Assembly: GCA_030674185.1 (NCBI GenBank)
Contig: CM060306.1
Span: 45,576,983-45,640,982, forward strand
Length of the DNA: 64,000 bases
Source of the DNA: Monoplex corrugatus
Taxonomy: Eukaryota > Mollusca > Gastropoda > Littorinimorpha > Ranellidae
Reading direction: 5' to 3'
Both the position numbers and the translations under genes were made by a program. Under the pieces are notes generated by a model that was not told the DNA's origin, searched no databases, and saw only the letters and a list, made by a program, of their open reading frames with translations. This document shows positions 58,817 to 63,325 of this stretch, piece after piece (the stretch's first letter is position 1; each line of letters starts with the position of its first letter).

Positions 58817-60518
58817 GAAAATAATACATTTACACTTGTGGGTGTTAAAATAGTATATCTGTACAGAATTTTTCTGTTTGTATATAAATATTTGTTACAG
58901 AATGAGAATGCTGCTTTGAAAGAGGCTGGGTTTTGTCTGTGTGTGTGTGTGTTGTTGTTGTTGTTGTTGTTTTACTCCACCATTTCACTGAAGGTGCTTT
59001 TTTTTTAAATGAAGGCATGATAATATAAAAACAAACAACAGTTATACAATCTGAAAACATTACAATGTTTAAACATGCACGCATTACAGTATTAACAGTA
59101 TTCTGTTTCAAGAAAAAAATCATCGAGAGCAAACCTAAGATAAAGACACGGCAAGCTGGAAAATCTTTAAATAAAATTACACTGAGTACGGAAAACACAA
59201 GACACCAGCAAATGCCTCATTTGTGCCACTATACTCTTATATTTTCTGCTTCAATTCTTGGTTTGCGGTCTAAGGATGGAAATTAAAGCAGTCACTAACG
59301 TAAAATGGTTGATTTCTGTAAAACATTAAAAGACATTCAATCTTTCATCCTGACTAATTCGATGAATCTACCTCAGAAAGTAGGAATACACTCACGGACA
59401 TCCTGACAAATTCGATGAACCTACCTCAGAAAGTAGGAATACACTCACGGACATCCTGACTAATTCGATGAACCTACCTCAGAAAGTAGGAATACAATCA
59501 CGGACATCCTGACTAATTCGATGAACCTACCTCAGAAAGTAGGAATACAATCACGGACATCCTGACTAATTCGATGAACCTACCTCAGAAAGTAGGAATA
59601 CAATCACGGACTGGCACGGAGCATTGAACAGTATAAATCTATTAAAAGCTCACATGGATTTACTGTTCTGACACTGATGTGAAAGAAAATCATACTTTTT
59701 GTTGATCAAATGTGGAGGAACGGCTAAGGGAATTAAAGTGAGGGGAATGATAAATTTTCTTAAAAGTGGAAAGGGTTCATGCATTGGGTTGGTTTTTGTT
59801 TATGCGTGATGTTTATTGTAAAAAACAAAAACGAAAATAAAAGTTAAAAACTTGTTACGGTTTAGCGAGGGAGAAAAGATGAATCCTGCCGTCATAAGGC
59901 TGGCCTCACGAACATTGTCCTTGACAAGTTGAATCTGACAGGCACTGTTGAACTTCACCAAGTGACTTGACAGCAGTCCGGTCTCCTCTGATGAATAGCC
60001 ATATGGCAACTCGACATCGTGGGCCTCTTTGGGCTTCCTGACACAGGAACGTAGAAAATAAACTCGATGTTGGGGGTGCATAGAGGAACCAGACTGAGCG
60101 CCATTGGACCGATGCCTCGAAAATGGTGCAAAAGATGGGGGAACAAGAAAGAAAAAGAAAAATGCTGGCCCCAAGAAAAGTTTAGGTCTTTACCACCTCA
60201 CTTCCGTACGACCTCAGAGTTATAGAAATATCTTCCCTTATGACCTGAGGGTTGTAGGACTATATTAATCCTCATCCAGATTTGTTTGCACGCTAGTTTG
60301 CACACGCTTTAACCATTCTCAATGAAAGAGAATCGAACTGAAATACAGTTACATGTCCATCAAGGTTGCTGCATCTCCTGGTGACCGTCGTCTTCCAGAT
60401 GTGGGTCATGCGGGACCTAGAGAAGCTGACGGGAGCCCTGCGCCTGGCCCTCGTCTACATTGGCAGTGGTATAGCAGGCAACTTGGCGAGCTGTACCTTC
60501 ATGCCCTACACTGTGGAG
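31441..60518 (+). CDS. RHBDF: iRhom (inactive rhomboid, RHBDF family) gene, spliced, 3' part beyond window
   Basis: Thirteen exons joined in phase give 485 codons without a stop. iRhoms are multi-pass ER/Golgi membrane pseudoproteases. Known members bind and escort ADAM17 and control trafficking or ERAD of EGF-family ligands. Seen here: a cytosolic N-terminus (~residues 1-171) with the conserved W..RR.RYA and RKSSVAMM blocks, a first membrane span (~174-196, [15 protein letters not shown]), the cysteine-rich luminal iRhom homology domain (~200-430: [82 protein letters not shown]), then the rhomboid core ([30 protein letters not shown]). The luminal domain is diagnostic for iRhom against active rhomboids. 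The exon bearing the motif that replaces the catalytic serine lies beyond 64000. The N-terminus is shorter than the roughly 400 residues of vertebrate RHBDF1, so exons may be missing upstream of 31428 or between 32.9 and 42.6 kb. Introns carry several transposons on both strands. Confidence 0.92.
31598..31830 (+). repeat. SINE-like repeat, family S2 (copy 2)
   Basis: A tRNA-like head (CGATGGACAAGTTGTCAAGA, CAGATCTGGGTTT), then CCTAGTGGGTACAGGTTGGA, GGCCTGTAAATGCCTAGACC and GAGTATCAAATCTGCACAC. It is homologous to 590-835 and 41655-41835. It is intronic. Confidence 0.65.
31831..32189. other. iRhom intron, nothing recognised
   Basis: The frame 31765-31986 overlaps the SINE and shows no domain. 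Confidence 0.45.
32190..32282. repeat. (GT)n microsatellite (intronic)
   Basis: Nearly perfect GT run. Confidence 0.95.
32685..32901 (+). CDS. RHBDF: iRhom exon 2 (cytosolic domain)
   Basis: Acceptor TTTACTTTCAG, donor GTCAGT at 32902. It starts with the third base of a split codon and ends in phase 0 after 72 further codons. It encodes [40 protein letters not shown], then [19 protein letters not shown]. The spacing from W through the (R)Y-G-x-L-(R/K)P block, and the RKxSVAxM block, match the cytosolic region of vertebrate RHBDF1/2. The last ~14 bases and the donor overlap the start of a tRNA-like SINE (see 32888-33000). Confidence 0.85.
32888..33000 (+). repeat. Possible tRNA-derived SINE head at exon 2 donor
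   Basis: GGAGCGTCGTGGTCAGTC resembles an A-box region and GTCATGAGTTGAAGTTCAAAT a B-box region. A CCCATGGGAATGCCTGGGGC body fragment follows. If it is real, the splice donor of exon 2 lies inside SINE-derived sequence. Confidence 0.45.
33056..33320. repeat. (CT)n, poly-C and (CA)n microsatellites
   Basis: CT run (33060-33113), C12-like run (33114-33130) and CA array with CCA breaks (33236-33318). The last runs straight into the LINE ORF1, so the element's 5' end lies at this array. Confidence 0.9.
33321..33962 (+). CDS. LINE ORF1 protein with SGNH/GDSL-hydrolase-like domain (probably 5'-truncated)
   Basis: About 213 codons after the (CA)n array. [14 protein letters not shown] resembles SGNH block I with its Asp-Ser, [14 protein letters not shown] resembles the GxND-type block III (here G-I-T-D), and [19 protein letters not shown] is the block V Asp-x-x-His. 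This fold occurs in ORF1 of several LINE lineages (for example CR1), where it probably assists RNA handling or membrane or lipid interactions. No CCHC knuckle or coiled coil is visible on the N-terminal side, so the beginning is probably lost. The frame itself is intact. Confidence 0.8.
   Translation, partial: VSTRPRSKSGDLPRVLIIHDSVLNKVEGQRLGSSYGFQVATRKIRTIEDCKRAIEKSKKKELTPEPDCVLLHVGITDLKTKEPKECTTNLDVCVKSINTHFPKAKVVLSQVAPVRNKHLNVKREVLNVLTKEKLLNAANVNYISHDNLQTRSFTQVSQDDVHPTSRGASVLARNIGRHVHQLFWEKPRRRSTHQRHQSRPGFHPQFFFPPWSF
34127..36255 (+). pseudogene. LINE ORF2, first part: AP endonuclease + reverse transcriptase
   Basis: The natural start is probably ATG 34127 ([13 protein letters not shown]). 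An in-frame TGA at 34166 follows, where the family has a Trp before NAHS, so this copy carries a nonsense change near its N-terminus. Downstream the frame is open for about 690 codons. Endonuclease motifs: [13 protein letters not shown] (~34557) and [11 protein letters not shown] (~34787). RT motifs: [19 protein letters not shown] (~35718), [15 protein letters not shown] (~35828), [13 protein letters not shown] (~35933), [18 protein letters not shown] (~36105) and [11 protein letters not shown] (~36196). The frame is lost in an A-run at about 36247-36252. Confidence 0.9.
36256..37625 (+). pseudogene. LINE ORF2, second part: RT thumb + RNase H
   Basis: Continues ORF2 in another frame after the A-run indel. 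[12 protein letters not shown] and [12 protein letters not shown] form the post-YADD region. A thumb region follows, then an RNase H domain with [16 protein letters not shown] (first Asp, ~37131), [11 protein letters not shown] (Glu, ~37239), [13 protein letters not shown] (Asp, ~37315) and [20 protein letters not shown] (His/Asp, ~37447). All four acidic positions are visible, so the RNase H was intact at insertion. The frame breaks again at an A-run near 37612. Confidence 0.9.
37626..38130 (+). pseudogene. LINE ORF2 C-terminal tail and 3' UTR
   Basis: In shifted frames this reads [20 protein letters not shown], then (another small shift at the TATATATA near 37698) [20 protein letters not shown], a Cys-Cys-His-Cys pattern found at the C-terminus of many LINE ORF2 proteins. 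It ends at a stop near 37923. A T-rich 3' UTR follows, ending close to 38130. Confidence 0.7.
38131..38529. other. iRhom intron, non-coding
   Basis: (CA)n at 38148-38164, then TTTTACTT-rich sequence (38220-38375) that repeats loosely. Confidence 0.5.
38530..38770 (+). repeat. Dispersed repeat family D4 (copy)
   Basis: GAGATCTCAACTTTCCTCAG, GGTGGTGCCCATCTCCTCAC, GGTATCCATTCACAACTGAA. It is homologous to 26560-26780. Confidence 0.6.
38771..39284. other. iRhom intron, non-coding
   Basis: Nothing recognised. Confidence 0.45.
39285..39450 (+). repeat. Dispersed repeat family D5 (copy)
   Basis: CTTGGCAGCGCATAGGGGTT, GTCTGCCAGATAACAG, GGATAGAGCGCATATG and GTCTGAGTGTAATGAATCCC align with 56795-56945 (CTTGCCAGCGCATAGGGTTT ... 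GCCCGAGTGCGATGAATCCC). Confidence 0.7.
39838..40024. repeat. (CT)n/(TCTG)n then (CA)n microsatellites
   Basis: CT and CTGT mixture (39838-39915), 15-bp spacer, then CA (39928-40024). Confidence 0.95.
40025..40473. other. iRhom intron, non-coding
   Basis: Purine-rich patch (40090-40350). Nothing recognised. Confidence 0.5.
40474..40500 (+). CDS. RHBDF: iRhom 27-nt microexon
   Basis: TGTATGCAG acceptor, exactly nine codons TLARSQSVK, and a consensus donor AAG|GTAAGT. It is phase 0 on both sides, so including or skipping it would not change the frame. It directly extends [17 protein letters not shown] of exon 2, and the block RSxSV(K/R) lines up with the GRSVRD region after SVAKMSF in vertebrate RHBDF1. 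That, together with the perfect donor, is why I accept such a small exon. A (CT)n array starts 20 bp after the donor. Confidence 0.75.
40520..40585. repeat. (CT)n microsatellite just after microexon donor
   Basis: Perfect CT run beginning 20 bp inside the intron. Confidence 0.95.
40586..41654. other. iRhom intron, non-coding
   Basis: I looked here for an exon matching the FPDELDTSFF region of vertebrate iRhoms and did not find one. The stretch 41170-41350 (GGATCTTTAACGTGCAT) looks like dispersed repeat. Confidence 0.5.
41655..41835 (-). repeat. SINE-like repeat, family S2 (copy 3, reverse)
   Basis: On the minus strand: CATATGGGCACGGTGGTCAA (tRNA-like head), CCTGGTGGGTAAAGGGTGAA, GTGTGGAGACCTGCCAGTGC and CTAAGCCCCCTTCGTGTGTG. 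The right end runs into (GT)n at 41832-41852. Confidence 0.7.
42062..42166. repeat. (GT)n microsatellite
   Basis: GT run with one GGTGTGG break. Intronic. Confidence 0.95.
42306..42415 (+). repeat. Dispersed repeat family D6 (copy)
   Basis: GTTCTCAAGACAGTG, CATATGCGCTAGCGCCGCA and AAAATCCAAAAGGATCAT match 8870-8960. Confidence 0.55.
42628..42704 (+). CDS. RHBDF: iRhom exon 4 (cytosolic linker), NAGNAG acceptor
   Basis: Acceptor GTGCAGCAG, donor AG|GTTAGT at 42705. It reads [20 protein letters not shown] then AGTVE, ending with AG of a split Arg codon that the next exon completes with G. It starts in phase 0 as required by the microexon. The tandem acceptor allows the exon to start at 42628 or 42631, adding or dropping one Gln. 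The sequence itself is poorly conserved. Support is splice sites plus phase fit on both sides, so it is less certain than the domain exons. Confidence 0.7.
42716..42806. repeat. (TCTG)n microsatellite just after exon 4 donor
   Basis: CTGCCTGCC then TCTG repeats, starting about 10 bp after the splice donor. Confidence 0.95.
42935..43757. mobile_element. Foldback/MITE-like element with ~320-bp inverted arms
   Basis: Left arm about 42935-43262, right arm about 43433-43757, with a ~170-bp loop. Pairs: AGGTATTTTAATAAACAATT with the complement of GTTCATTAAGAATACCT; GTTAAGTACATCTTAAGCGT with the complement of GATGTACTTAAC; CTAGGACCTCTCACCTCCAA with the complement of GATGTGAGAGGTCCTAG; CACCTTTAACGGGATTTTA with the complement of TAAAATCCCGTTAAAGGTG. 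Arms are clearly diverged (many single differences), so it is older than the inverted repeat at 27.2 kb. No coding potential. Confidence 0.85.
43758..44239. other. iRhom intron, non-coding
   Basis: Nothing recognised. Confidence 0.5.
44240..44420 (+). repeat. Degenerate tandem repeat (unit about 38-45 bp)
   Basis: Repeated GGTAAAATGATCAAACTGGC, AGTAAAATGATCAGACTAGC, GGTAGATGATCAAACTTGCC and CACAACAATGAAGCTGGTC, each followed by a CATA(C/A)GAATG-type word. At least four diverged units. Confidence 0.75.
44748..44861 (+). CDS. RHBDF: iRhom exon 5 (juxtamembrane)
   Basis: Acceptor TTTGCAG, donor AG|GTTGGT at 44862. After one base of the split Arg it reads [20 protein letters not shown] then [17 protein letters not shown], ending in AG, which the next exon completes to Arg. 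It matches the KRPYGLGMVGRL ... DDHR segment that precedes the first membrane span of vertebrate RHBDF1, in length and in the position of VGR and DD. Confidence 0.9.
45015..45963 (-). pseudogene. LINE ORF, second part: RT thumb and C-terminal zinc finger
   Basis: After the frame change: [75 protein letters not shown] (here [13 protein letters not shown]), [39 protein letters not shown], and a C-terminal [20 protein letters not shown] with a second His/Cys, a C2H2-like finger. The stop is at 45015. The second half is otherwise intact. Confidence 0.88.
45960..48177 (-). pseudogene. LINE ORF, first part: AP endonuclease + reverse transcriptase
   Basis: Starts at [12 protein letters not shown] (the frame is open upstream of 48177 with a basic [16 protein letters not shown] stretch, so the true start may be further right). 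Endonuclease motifs: [57 protein letters not shown] motifs: [76 protein letters not shown]. The frame ends soon after KVREALI, where the F-A-D-D box should come. A deletion at ~45964 removes most of it, leaving only the DD and shifting the frame. The copy cannot make active RT. Confidence 0.9.
49094..49205 (+). CDS. RHBDF: iRhom exon 6 (first transmembrane span)
   Basis: Acceptor CTGTTGCAG, donor GTGAGT at 49206. It reads (R)[20 protein letters not shown] then [17 protein letters not shown]. The hydrophobic run is the first membrane helix, and YDLAPVG matches the YGIAPVG that follows it in vertebrate RHBDF1. It ends in phase 0. Confidence 0.95.
49206..49972. other. iRhom intron, non-coding
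   Basis: A tandem-like duplication of TCAAGTTGAAAATGT(A/G)TTTAG(T/C)TTTTA lies around 49655-49890 (three copies). Otherwise nothing. Confidence 0.55.
49973..50047 (+). CDS. RHBDF: iRhom exon 7 (luminal domain)
   Basis: Acceptor TGTTTCAG, donor GTAAAA at 50048. 25 codons, phase 0 on both sides: [16 protein letters not shown] then RNLWIGPRE. It matches the NFWIGPSS region of vertebrate iRhoms. The product is luminal, at the start of the iRhom homology domain. Confidence 0.93.
50185..50350 (-). repeat. Dispersed repeat family D5 (copy, reverse)
   Basis: The complement reads TGCGCAGAATCAAGGGATCG, AGATCTGGGTGGAGCGGAC and CCCAAGTGCGATAAATCATT, matching the D5 words AGATTTGAGTGGAGCGCG and CCCGAGTGCGATGAATCCC. 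Confidence 0.65.
50351..51620. other. iRhom intron, non-coding
   Basis: A direct repeat of CAGATTTTTTTCTTTATG (50770, 50792). Nothing else recognised. Confidence 0.5.
51621..51779 (+). CDS. RHBDF: iRhom exon 8 (luminal cysteine-rich domain)
   Basis: Acceptor GGTTACAG, donor GTAAGT at 51780. 53 codons, phase 0: [20 protein letters not shown], then [20 protein letters not shown] at the end. Length and wording match the ALIHLGAKFSPCMRQDP ... CCVRNDRSGCVQ segment of RHBDF1. The start at ATG 51621, not further left, keeps both the phase and the length of the family. Confidence 0.96.
51941..52028. repeat. (GT)n microsatellite (intronic)
   Basis: GT run with one GCGGGG break. Confidence 0.95.
52195..52315 (-). 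repeat. Dispersed repeat family D5 (copy, reverse)
   Basis: GGTTTGTTCGAGAGGGATTC, ACCAGACTCGGACAAATCCA and GCGCTTCACTCAAATCTTCC are the complement of the 56.8-kb copy (GGAAGTCTACC ... GAGTTGCCCGAGTGCGATGAATCCCTCTTG). Confidence 0.7.
52316..52689. other. iRhom intron, non-coding
   Basis: Nothing recognised. It may be the 3' part of the LINE fragment to the right. Confidence 0.4.
52690..53125 (-). pseudogene. LINE fragment: RNase H domain
   Basis: On the minus strand, in two frames: [19 protein letters not shown] then TGILI (RNase H start, first Asp, ~53100-53020), and after a frame change [18 protein letters not shown] (second Asp) and [20 protein letters not shown] (His/Asp end; Jockey-type elements usually have WVPSHCGIxGNE here). 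No RT is attached. It belongs to a different LINE from the one at 34-38 kb. Confidence 0.8.
53330..54122 (+). pseudogene. RTE (BovB-like) LINE remnant with microsatellite tail
   Basis: Starts just before the RT catalytic box: [20 protein letters not shown], where the expected Y-A-D-D has decayed to R-A-N-D. Then [52 protein letters not shown] and the end GCCAACGCCATGCGGCAGGG, CACATG, (ATG)n. There are stops near 53500 and 53776 and further shifts. It is 5'-truncated, in the intron between iRhom exons 8 and 9, sense strand. Same family as 1050-1175 and 11435-11930. Confidence 0.85.
54220..54590 (+). repeat. tRNA-derived SINE, family S1 (copy)
   Basis: GGTGGTCACGAAGTTTTGAA (head), GGAGATTCAAGTCCC (B-box region), TCACTGTGGGATTTTTC, CTACTTAGAGTTGAGTGG, TATTTCTCGGGCCCTGGTGA and CAGAATGTATTATGAAAG. 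It begins about 100 bp after the RTE tail. Confidence 0.8.
54700..54791 (+). CDS. RHBDF: iRhom exon 9 (luminal domain)
   Basis: Acceptor TTTCATCAG, donor GTAAGT at 54792. It reads [20 protein letters not shown] then [10 protein letters not shown], ending with TC of a split Ser. It matches the ...VWVKW...GSVCHQDP region of RHBDF1. An alternative acceptor CAG at 54681-54683 would break the phase with exon 8, so 54700 is preferred. Confidence 0.92.
54792..55021. other. iRhom intron, T-rich non-coding
   Basis: Nothing recognised. Confidence 0.5.
55022..55145. repeat. (TGTTG)n pentanucleotide microsatellite
   Basis: GTGTTGTGTTG with TGCTG variants. It gives the CVVLCCVVL frames. Compare the complementary (ACAAC)n at 63252-63300. 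Confidence 0.9.
55146..56534. other. iRhom intron, non-coding
   Basis: Minus-strand frames 55632-55949 and 56263-56799 show no domain I know. The latter overlaps exon 10. AT-rich. Confidence 0.5.
56535..56598 (+). CDS. RHBDF: iRhom exon 10 (luminal domain)
   Basis: Acceptor TTACTTGCAG, donor GTAAGT at 56599. It completes the split Ser, then [20 protein letters not shown] and P. It matches the ...EPSSEDPHEWPEDITKWP region of RHBDF1, with DP..EWPDSI..WP conserved. It ends in phase 0. Confidence 0.95.
56795..56945 (+). repeat. Dispersed repeat family D5 (reference copy)
   Basis: CCCTTGCCAGCGCATAGGGT, GCGGCAGGCTCAGGAAGTCT, TTTGAGTGGAGCGCGTATGG, GAGTTGCCCGAGTGCGATGA and CTCCAAACTCC. A CA-rich microsatellite follows at 56970-57080. 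Intronic. Confidence 0.75.
56970..57080. repeat. (CA)n-rich microsatellite
   Basis: CA with CG and CATA interruptions, ending 24 bp before the next exon's acceptor. Confidence 0.9.
57104..57286 (+). CDS. RHBDF: iRhom exon 11 (luminal cysteine-rich domain)
   Basis: Acceptor TTGTTTATCAG, donor CAG|GTTTGT at 57287. 61 codons, phase 0: [20 protein letters not shown], then [40 protein letters not shown] and Q. Eight cysteines, in the spacing of the ICTK ... [20 protein letters not shown] ... CDFMRGYFH ... LCSQ block of RHBDF1. This is the most diagnostic iRhom exon in the window. Confidence 0.97.
57507..58350 (+). pseudogene. RTE (BovB-like) LINE remnant, RT core onward
   Basis: [20 protein letters not shown] (the VRQGCxLSPxLF motif, decayed), [20 protein letters not shown] (YADD decayed to H-A-D-E), [40 protein letters not shown], then in other frames [13 protein letters not shown] and [20 protein letters not shown]. 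Several frameshifts. Homologous to 116-560. In the intron between iRhom exons 11 and 12. Confidence 0.85.
58488..58562. repeat. (GT)n microsatellite (intronic)
   Basis: GT run with one GGTG break, about 85 bp before the acceptor of exon 12. Confidence 0.95.
58648..58748 (+). CDS. RHBDF: iRhom exon 12 (end of luminal domain, start of rhomboid core)
   Basis: Acceptor TTTTTGCAG, donor GG|GTATAG at 58749. It reads [20 protein letters not shown], then [13 protein letters not shown] and two bases of Gly. It matches [20 protein letters not shown] then YRLWLSLFLHAG of RHBDF1. (GT)n starts within 10 bp of the donor. Confidence 0.96.
58757..58816. repeat. (GT)n with a (CTTT)n break, at the exon 12 donor
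   Basis: GTGTGTGTGTGTGTGTCTTT, CTTTCTTTCTTT, then GT again. Confidence 0.9.
58817..59345. other. iRhom intron, non-coding
   Basis: Short (TTG)n at 58951-58970. Nothing else recognised. Confidence 0.5.
59346..59611 (+). repeat. 53-bp tandem repeat (5 copies)
   Basis: The unit begins CATCCTGACTAATTCGATGA and contains CCTACCTCAGAAAGTAGGAA and TACAATCACGGA. Copies are almost identical (CAAATTC, AATCTA and ACTCACG variants), so the array is recently homogenised. Each unit holds a small palindrome, CCTAC...GTAGG. Confidence 0.95.
59612..60364. other. iRhom intron, non-coding
   Basis: A 124-codon minus frame (59800-60174) has no domain. CCGTACGACCTCAGAGTTAT and CCTTATGACCTGAGGGTTGT (60208-60256) form a diverged direct repeat. 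Confidence 0.5.
60365..60518 (+). CDS. RHBDF: iRhom exon 13 (rhomboid core helices)
   Basis: Acceptor CATCAAG (weak pyrimidine tract), donor GAG|GTATGT at 60519. After completing Gly it reads [40 protein letters not shown] and [11 protein letters not shown]. It matches [20 protein letters not shown] ... SGVTGNLASAIFLPYRAEV of RHBDF1. Two hydrophobic helices are visible. The next exon, expected to start with the V-G-P-A-G-like motif that marks loss of the catalytic serine, is outside the window. Confidence 0.95.
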
Positions 60519-60624
60519 GTATGTCGCTGTTGCTGTCTGGATGGATGTGTGTAAAGGTTCAATCCTGCCATAGAATCCTTTTCTCGCTATATCCACCAAT
60601 TGTCTGCAGTAATGTCTTGTCTTT

Positions 60625-62630
60625 AACCCTTTCACTTTCTCGTTCTATCTACCAGTTGCATGTCTATCCACCACCTTCCTGCAGAAATCGTTCATCTTTA
60701 ACCTTTTCACGCCTTCACCCTGTCTGCAAGCCTCCTGAATGAATCTCTCGTCTTGTTCTTTTCACTTCCTCATTCTGTCTGCCAGCTTCCTGCAGGAATC
60801 TCTCGTCTTGATCTTTATACTCCCTTACCCTATCTGCCAGCTTCCTGCAGGACTCTATCTTGATCTTTTCACTCCCTTACCCTATCTGCCAGCTTCCTGC
60901 AGGACTCTATCTTGATCTTTTCACTCCCTTACCCTATCTACCAGCTTCCTGCAGGACTCTATCTTGATCTTTTCACTCCCTTACCCTATCTGCCAGCTTC
61001 CTGCAGGACTCTATCTTGATCTTTTCACCCCTTACCCTATCTGCCAGCTTCCTGCATTACTCTATCCTGATCATTTCACTCCCTTACCCTATCTGCCAGC
61101 TTCCTGCATTACTCTATCCTGATCATTTCACTCCCTTACCCTATCTGCCAGCTTCCTGCAGGACTCTATCTTGATCTTTTCACTCCCTTACCCTATCTGC
61201 CAGCTTCCTGCAGGACTCTGTCTTGATCTTTTCACTCCCTTACCCTATCTGCCAGCTTCCTGCAGGACTTTGTCTTTATCATTTCACTCCCTTACCCTAT
61301 CTGCCAGCTTCCTGCAGGACTCTATCTTGATCATTTCACTCCCTTACCTTGTCTGCCAGCTTCCTGCAGGACTCTATCTTGATCTTTTCACTCCCTTACC
61401 CTATCTGCCAGCTTCCTGCAGGACTCTATCTTGATCATTTCACTCCCTTACCTTATCTGCCAGCTTCCTGCAGGACTATCTTGATCTTTTCACTCCCTTG
61501 CCTTATCTGCCAGCTTCCTGCAGGATCTATCTTGATCTTTTCACTCCCTTGCCTTATCTGCCAGCTTCCTGCAGGACTTATCTTGATCTTTTCACTCCCT
61601 TGCCTTATCTGCCAGCTTCCTGCAGGACTCTATCTTGATCATTTCACTCCCTTACCTATCTGCCAGCTTCCTGCAGGACTCTATCTTGATCATTTCACTC
61701 CCTTACCTTATCTGCCAGCTTCCTGCAGGACTCTATCTTGATCATTTCACTCCCTTGCCTTATCTGCCAGCTTCCTGCAGGACTTTATCTTTATCATTTT
61801 CACTCCACTTACCTTATCTTCCAGCTTCCTGCAGGACTCTGATCTTGATCTTTTCACTCCCTTACCCTATCTGCCAGCTTCCTGCAGGACTGTCTTGATC
61901 TTTTCACTCCCTTACCCTATCTGCCAGCTTCCTGCAGGACTCTATCTTTATCATTTCACTCCCTTACCCTATCTGCCAGCTTCCTGCAGGACTTTATCTT
62001 TATCATTTCACTCCCTTACCTTATCTGCCAGCTTCCTGCAGGACTCTGTCTTGATCATTTCACTCCCTTACCTTATCTGCCAGCTTCCTGCAGGACTCTA
62101 TCTTGATCTTTTCACTCCCTTACCCTATCTGCCAGCTTCCTGCAGGACTCTGTCTTGATCTTTTCACTCCCTTACCCTATCTACCAGCTTCCTGCAGGAC
62201 TCTGTCTTGATTTTTTCACTCCTTACCCTATCTGCCAGCTTCCTGCAGGACTCTGTCTTGATCTTTTCACTCCCTTACCCTATCTGCCAGCTTCCTGCAG
62301 GACTGTCTTGATCTTTTCACTCCCTTACCCTATCTGCCAGCTTCCTGCAGGACTCTGTCTTGTTCTTTTCACTCCCTCACCCTATCTGCCAGTTCCAGCA
62401 GGAATCTTCTCGTCTTTAATCTTTTCACTCTCTCACCCTATCTGCCAATTCCTGCAGGAATTTCTTGGGGATTTCTTTCCTCTCTCTCTCTCACCTGCCA
62501 GTTTCCTGCAGGAATCTGGGGGTTTTTTTTCATTCTCTCACCTTATCTGCACGTTTCCTGCAGGAATCTCTCACCTCCAGTCTTTCCACTCCCTCCCTCT
62601 GTCTTCCATTTTCCTGTAGGAATGTTTGTT
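60625..62630 (+). repeat. 52-bp minisatellite (about 37-38 copies) in iRhom intron
   Basis: The unit is TATCTGCCAGCTTCCTGCAG, GACTCTATCTTGATC, TTTTCACTCCCTTACCC. The period is 52 bp, checked at 60841 and 60893. Copies at the two ends are more diverged than those in the middle. All long frames here (SLPYPICQLPAG-like) come from the repeat, whose period is not a multiple of three, so all three frames cycle. The unit equals one arm of the hairpin at 62631-62709. Confidence 0.97.
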
Positions 62631-62709
62631 TAACCATTTAACTCTCTTGTCTTAGCCACCAGCTTCCTGCATGAAGCTGGAGGATAGCATGAAGGATTGA
62701 AAGAGTTAA
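62631..62709. mobile_element. Palindromic element at the end of the minisatellite
   Basis: TTAACCATTTAACTCTCTTG ... CCACCAGCTTCCTGCATGAA ... GAAGCTGGAGGATAGCATGA ... GAAAGAGTTAA folds on itself around CTTCCTGCATGAAG. It is the same hairpin as at 6147-6337. Its left arm is continuous, in the same orientation, with the 52-bp units. Confidence 0.85.
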
Positions 62710-63187
62710 GTGTGAGGCCGTCTGGACATTACTAAACCATGTTCAAGTGTGGGTTTAAGGCATCTGCAAAGTTTTTGTTTCGATTTTGCCGAAAGTTACA
62801 CGTTTTATATACATAATCATCGGCACATGATGATGCTTCTTTCATCAAACTTGAAGTTGGTCGACGTTTTCGTTGTTGTTTTTCTACCCCCCACCCCCTA
62901 TCACTTCATTGTACATTTTTTGGCAATGCTATGATAACACTTGAGTACAGGTATGATAATGATGATGCTGTGAAGCTGCAGTCTGGACTCAGACTACAAG
63001 ACAGGACTGTACCTTACGCTTGCTTTCAAAATGCGTTTTGGATTGAAAGATATAGCGTAGATACCTACAAAAAATCCCACAAAAATGTTGATAGGATGGA
63101 TGAGATTCAAAACAGATCGCCACCGCACTAACCATTACACTGTGGTGACTTGTACGAACTCGGTCAGATATTTGCAGATCGGAGTAG
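62710..63187. other. iRhom intron, non-coding
   Basis: Nothing recognised. GACTACAAGACAGGACTGTA near 62994 resembles part of an S1-type repeat but is too short to call. Confidence 0.45.
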
Positions 63188-63188
63188 T

Positions 63189-63189
<1 letters not shown>

Positions 63190-63247
<58 letters not shown>

Positions 63248-63325
63248 ACACCACACAACACAACACAACACAACACAACACAACACAACACAAACACACA
63301 ACACACACACACACACACACACGAT
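63190..63325. repeat. (CA)n and (ACACA)n/(ACAAC)n microsatellite
   Basis: A CA run, then CACAACACAACACAAC pentamers, then CA. Confidence 0.95.

Noticed and set aside
59346..59611. CRISPR-like array
   Set aside because: The whole 53-bp unit repeats with no variable spacers, and the context is a eukaryotic intron.
60600..62640. Long open frames repeating SLPYPICQLPAGL, resembling a secreted repetitive protein
   Set aside because: They follow exactly from a 52-bp tandem repeat whose period cycles all three frames. There is no start context or splice structure, and the array lies in an intron.
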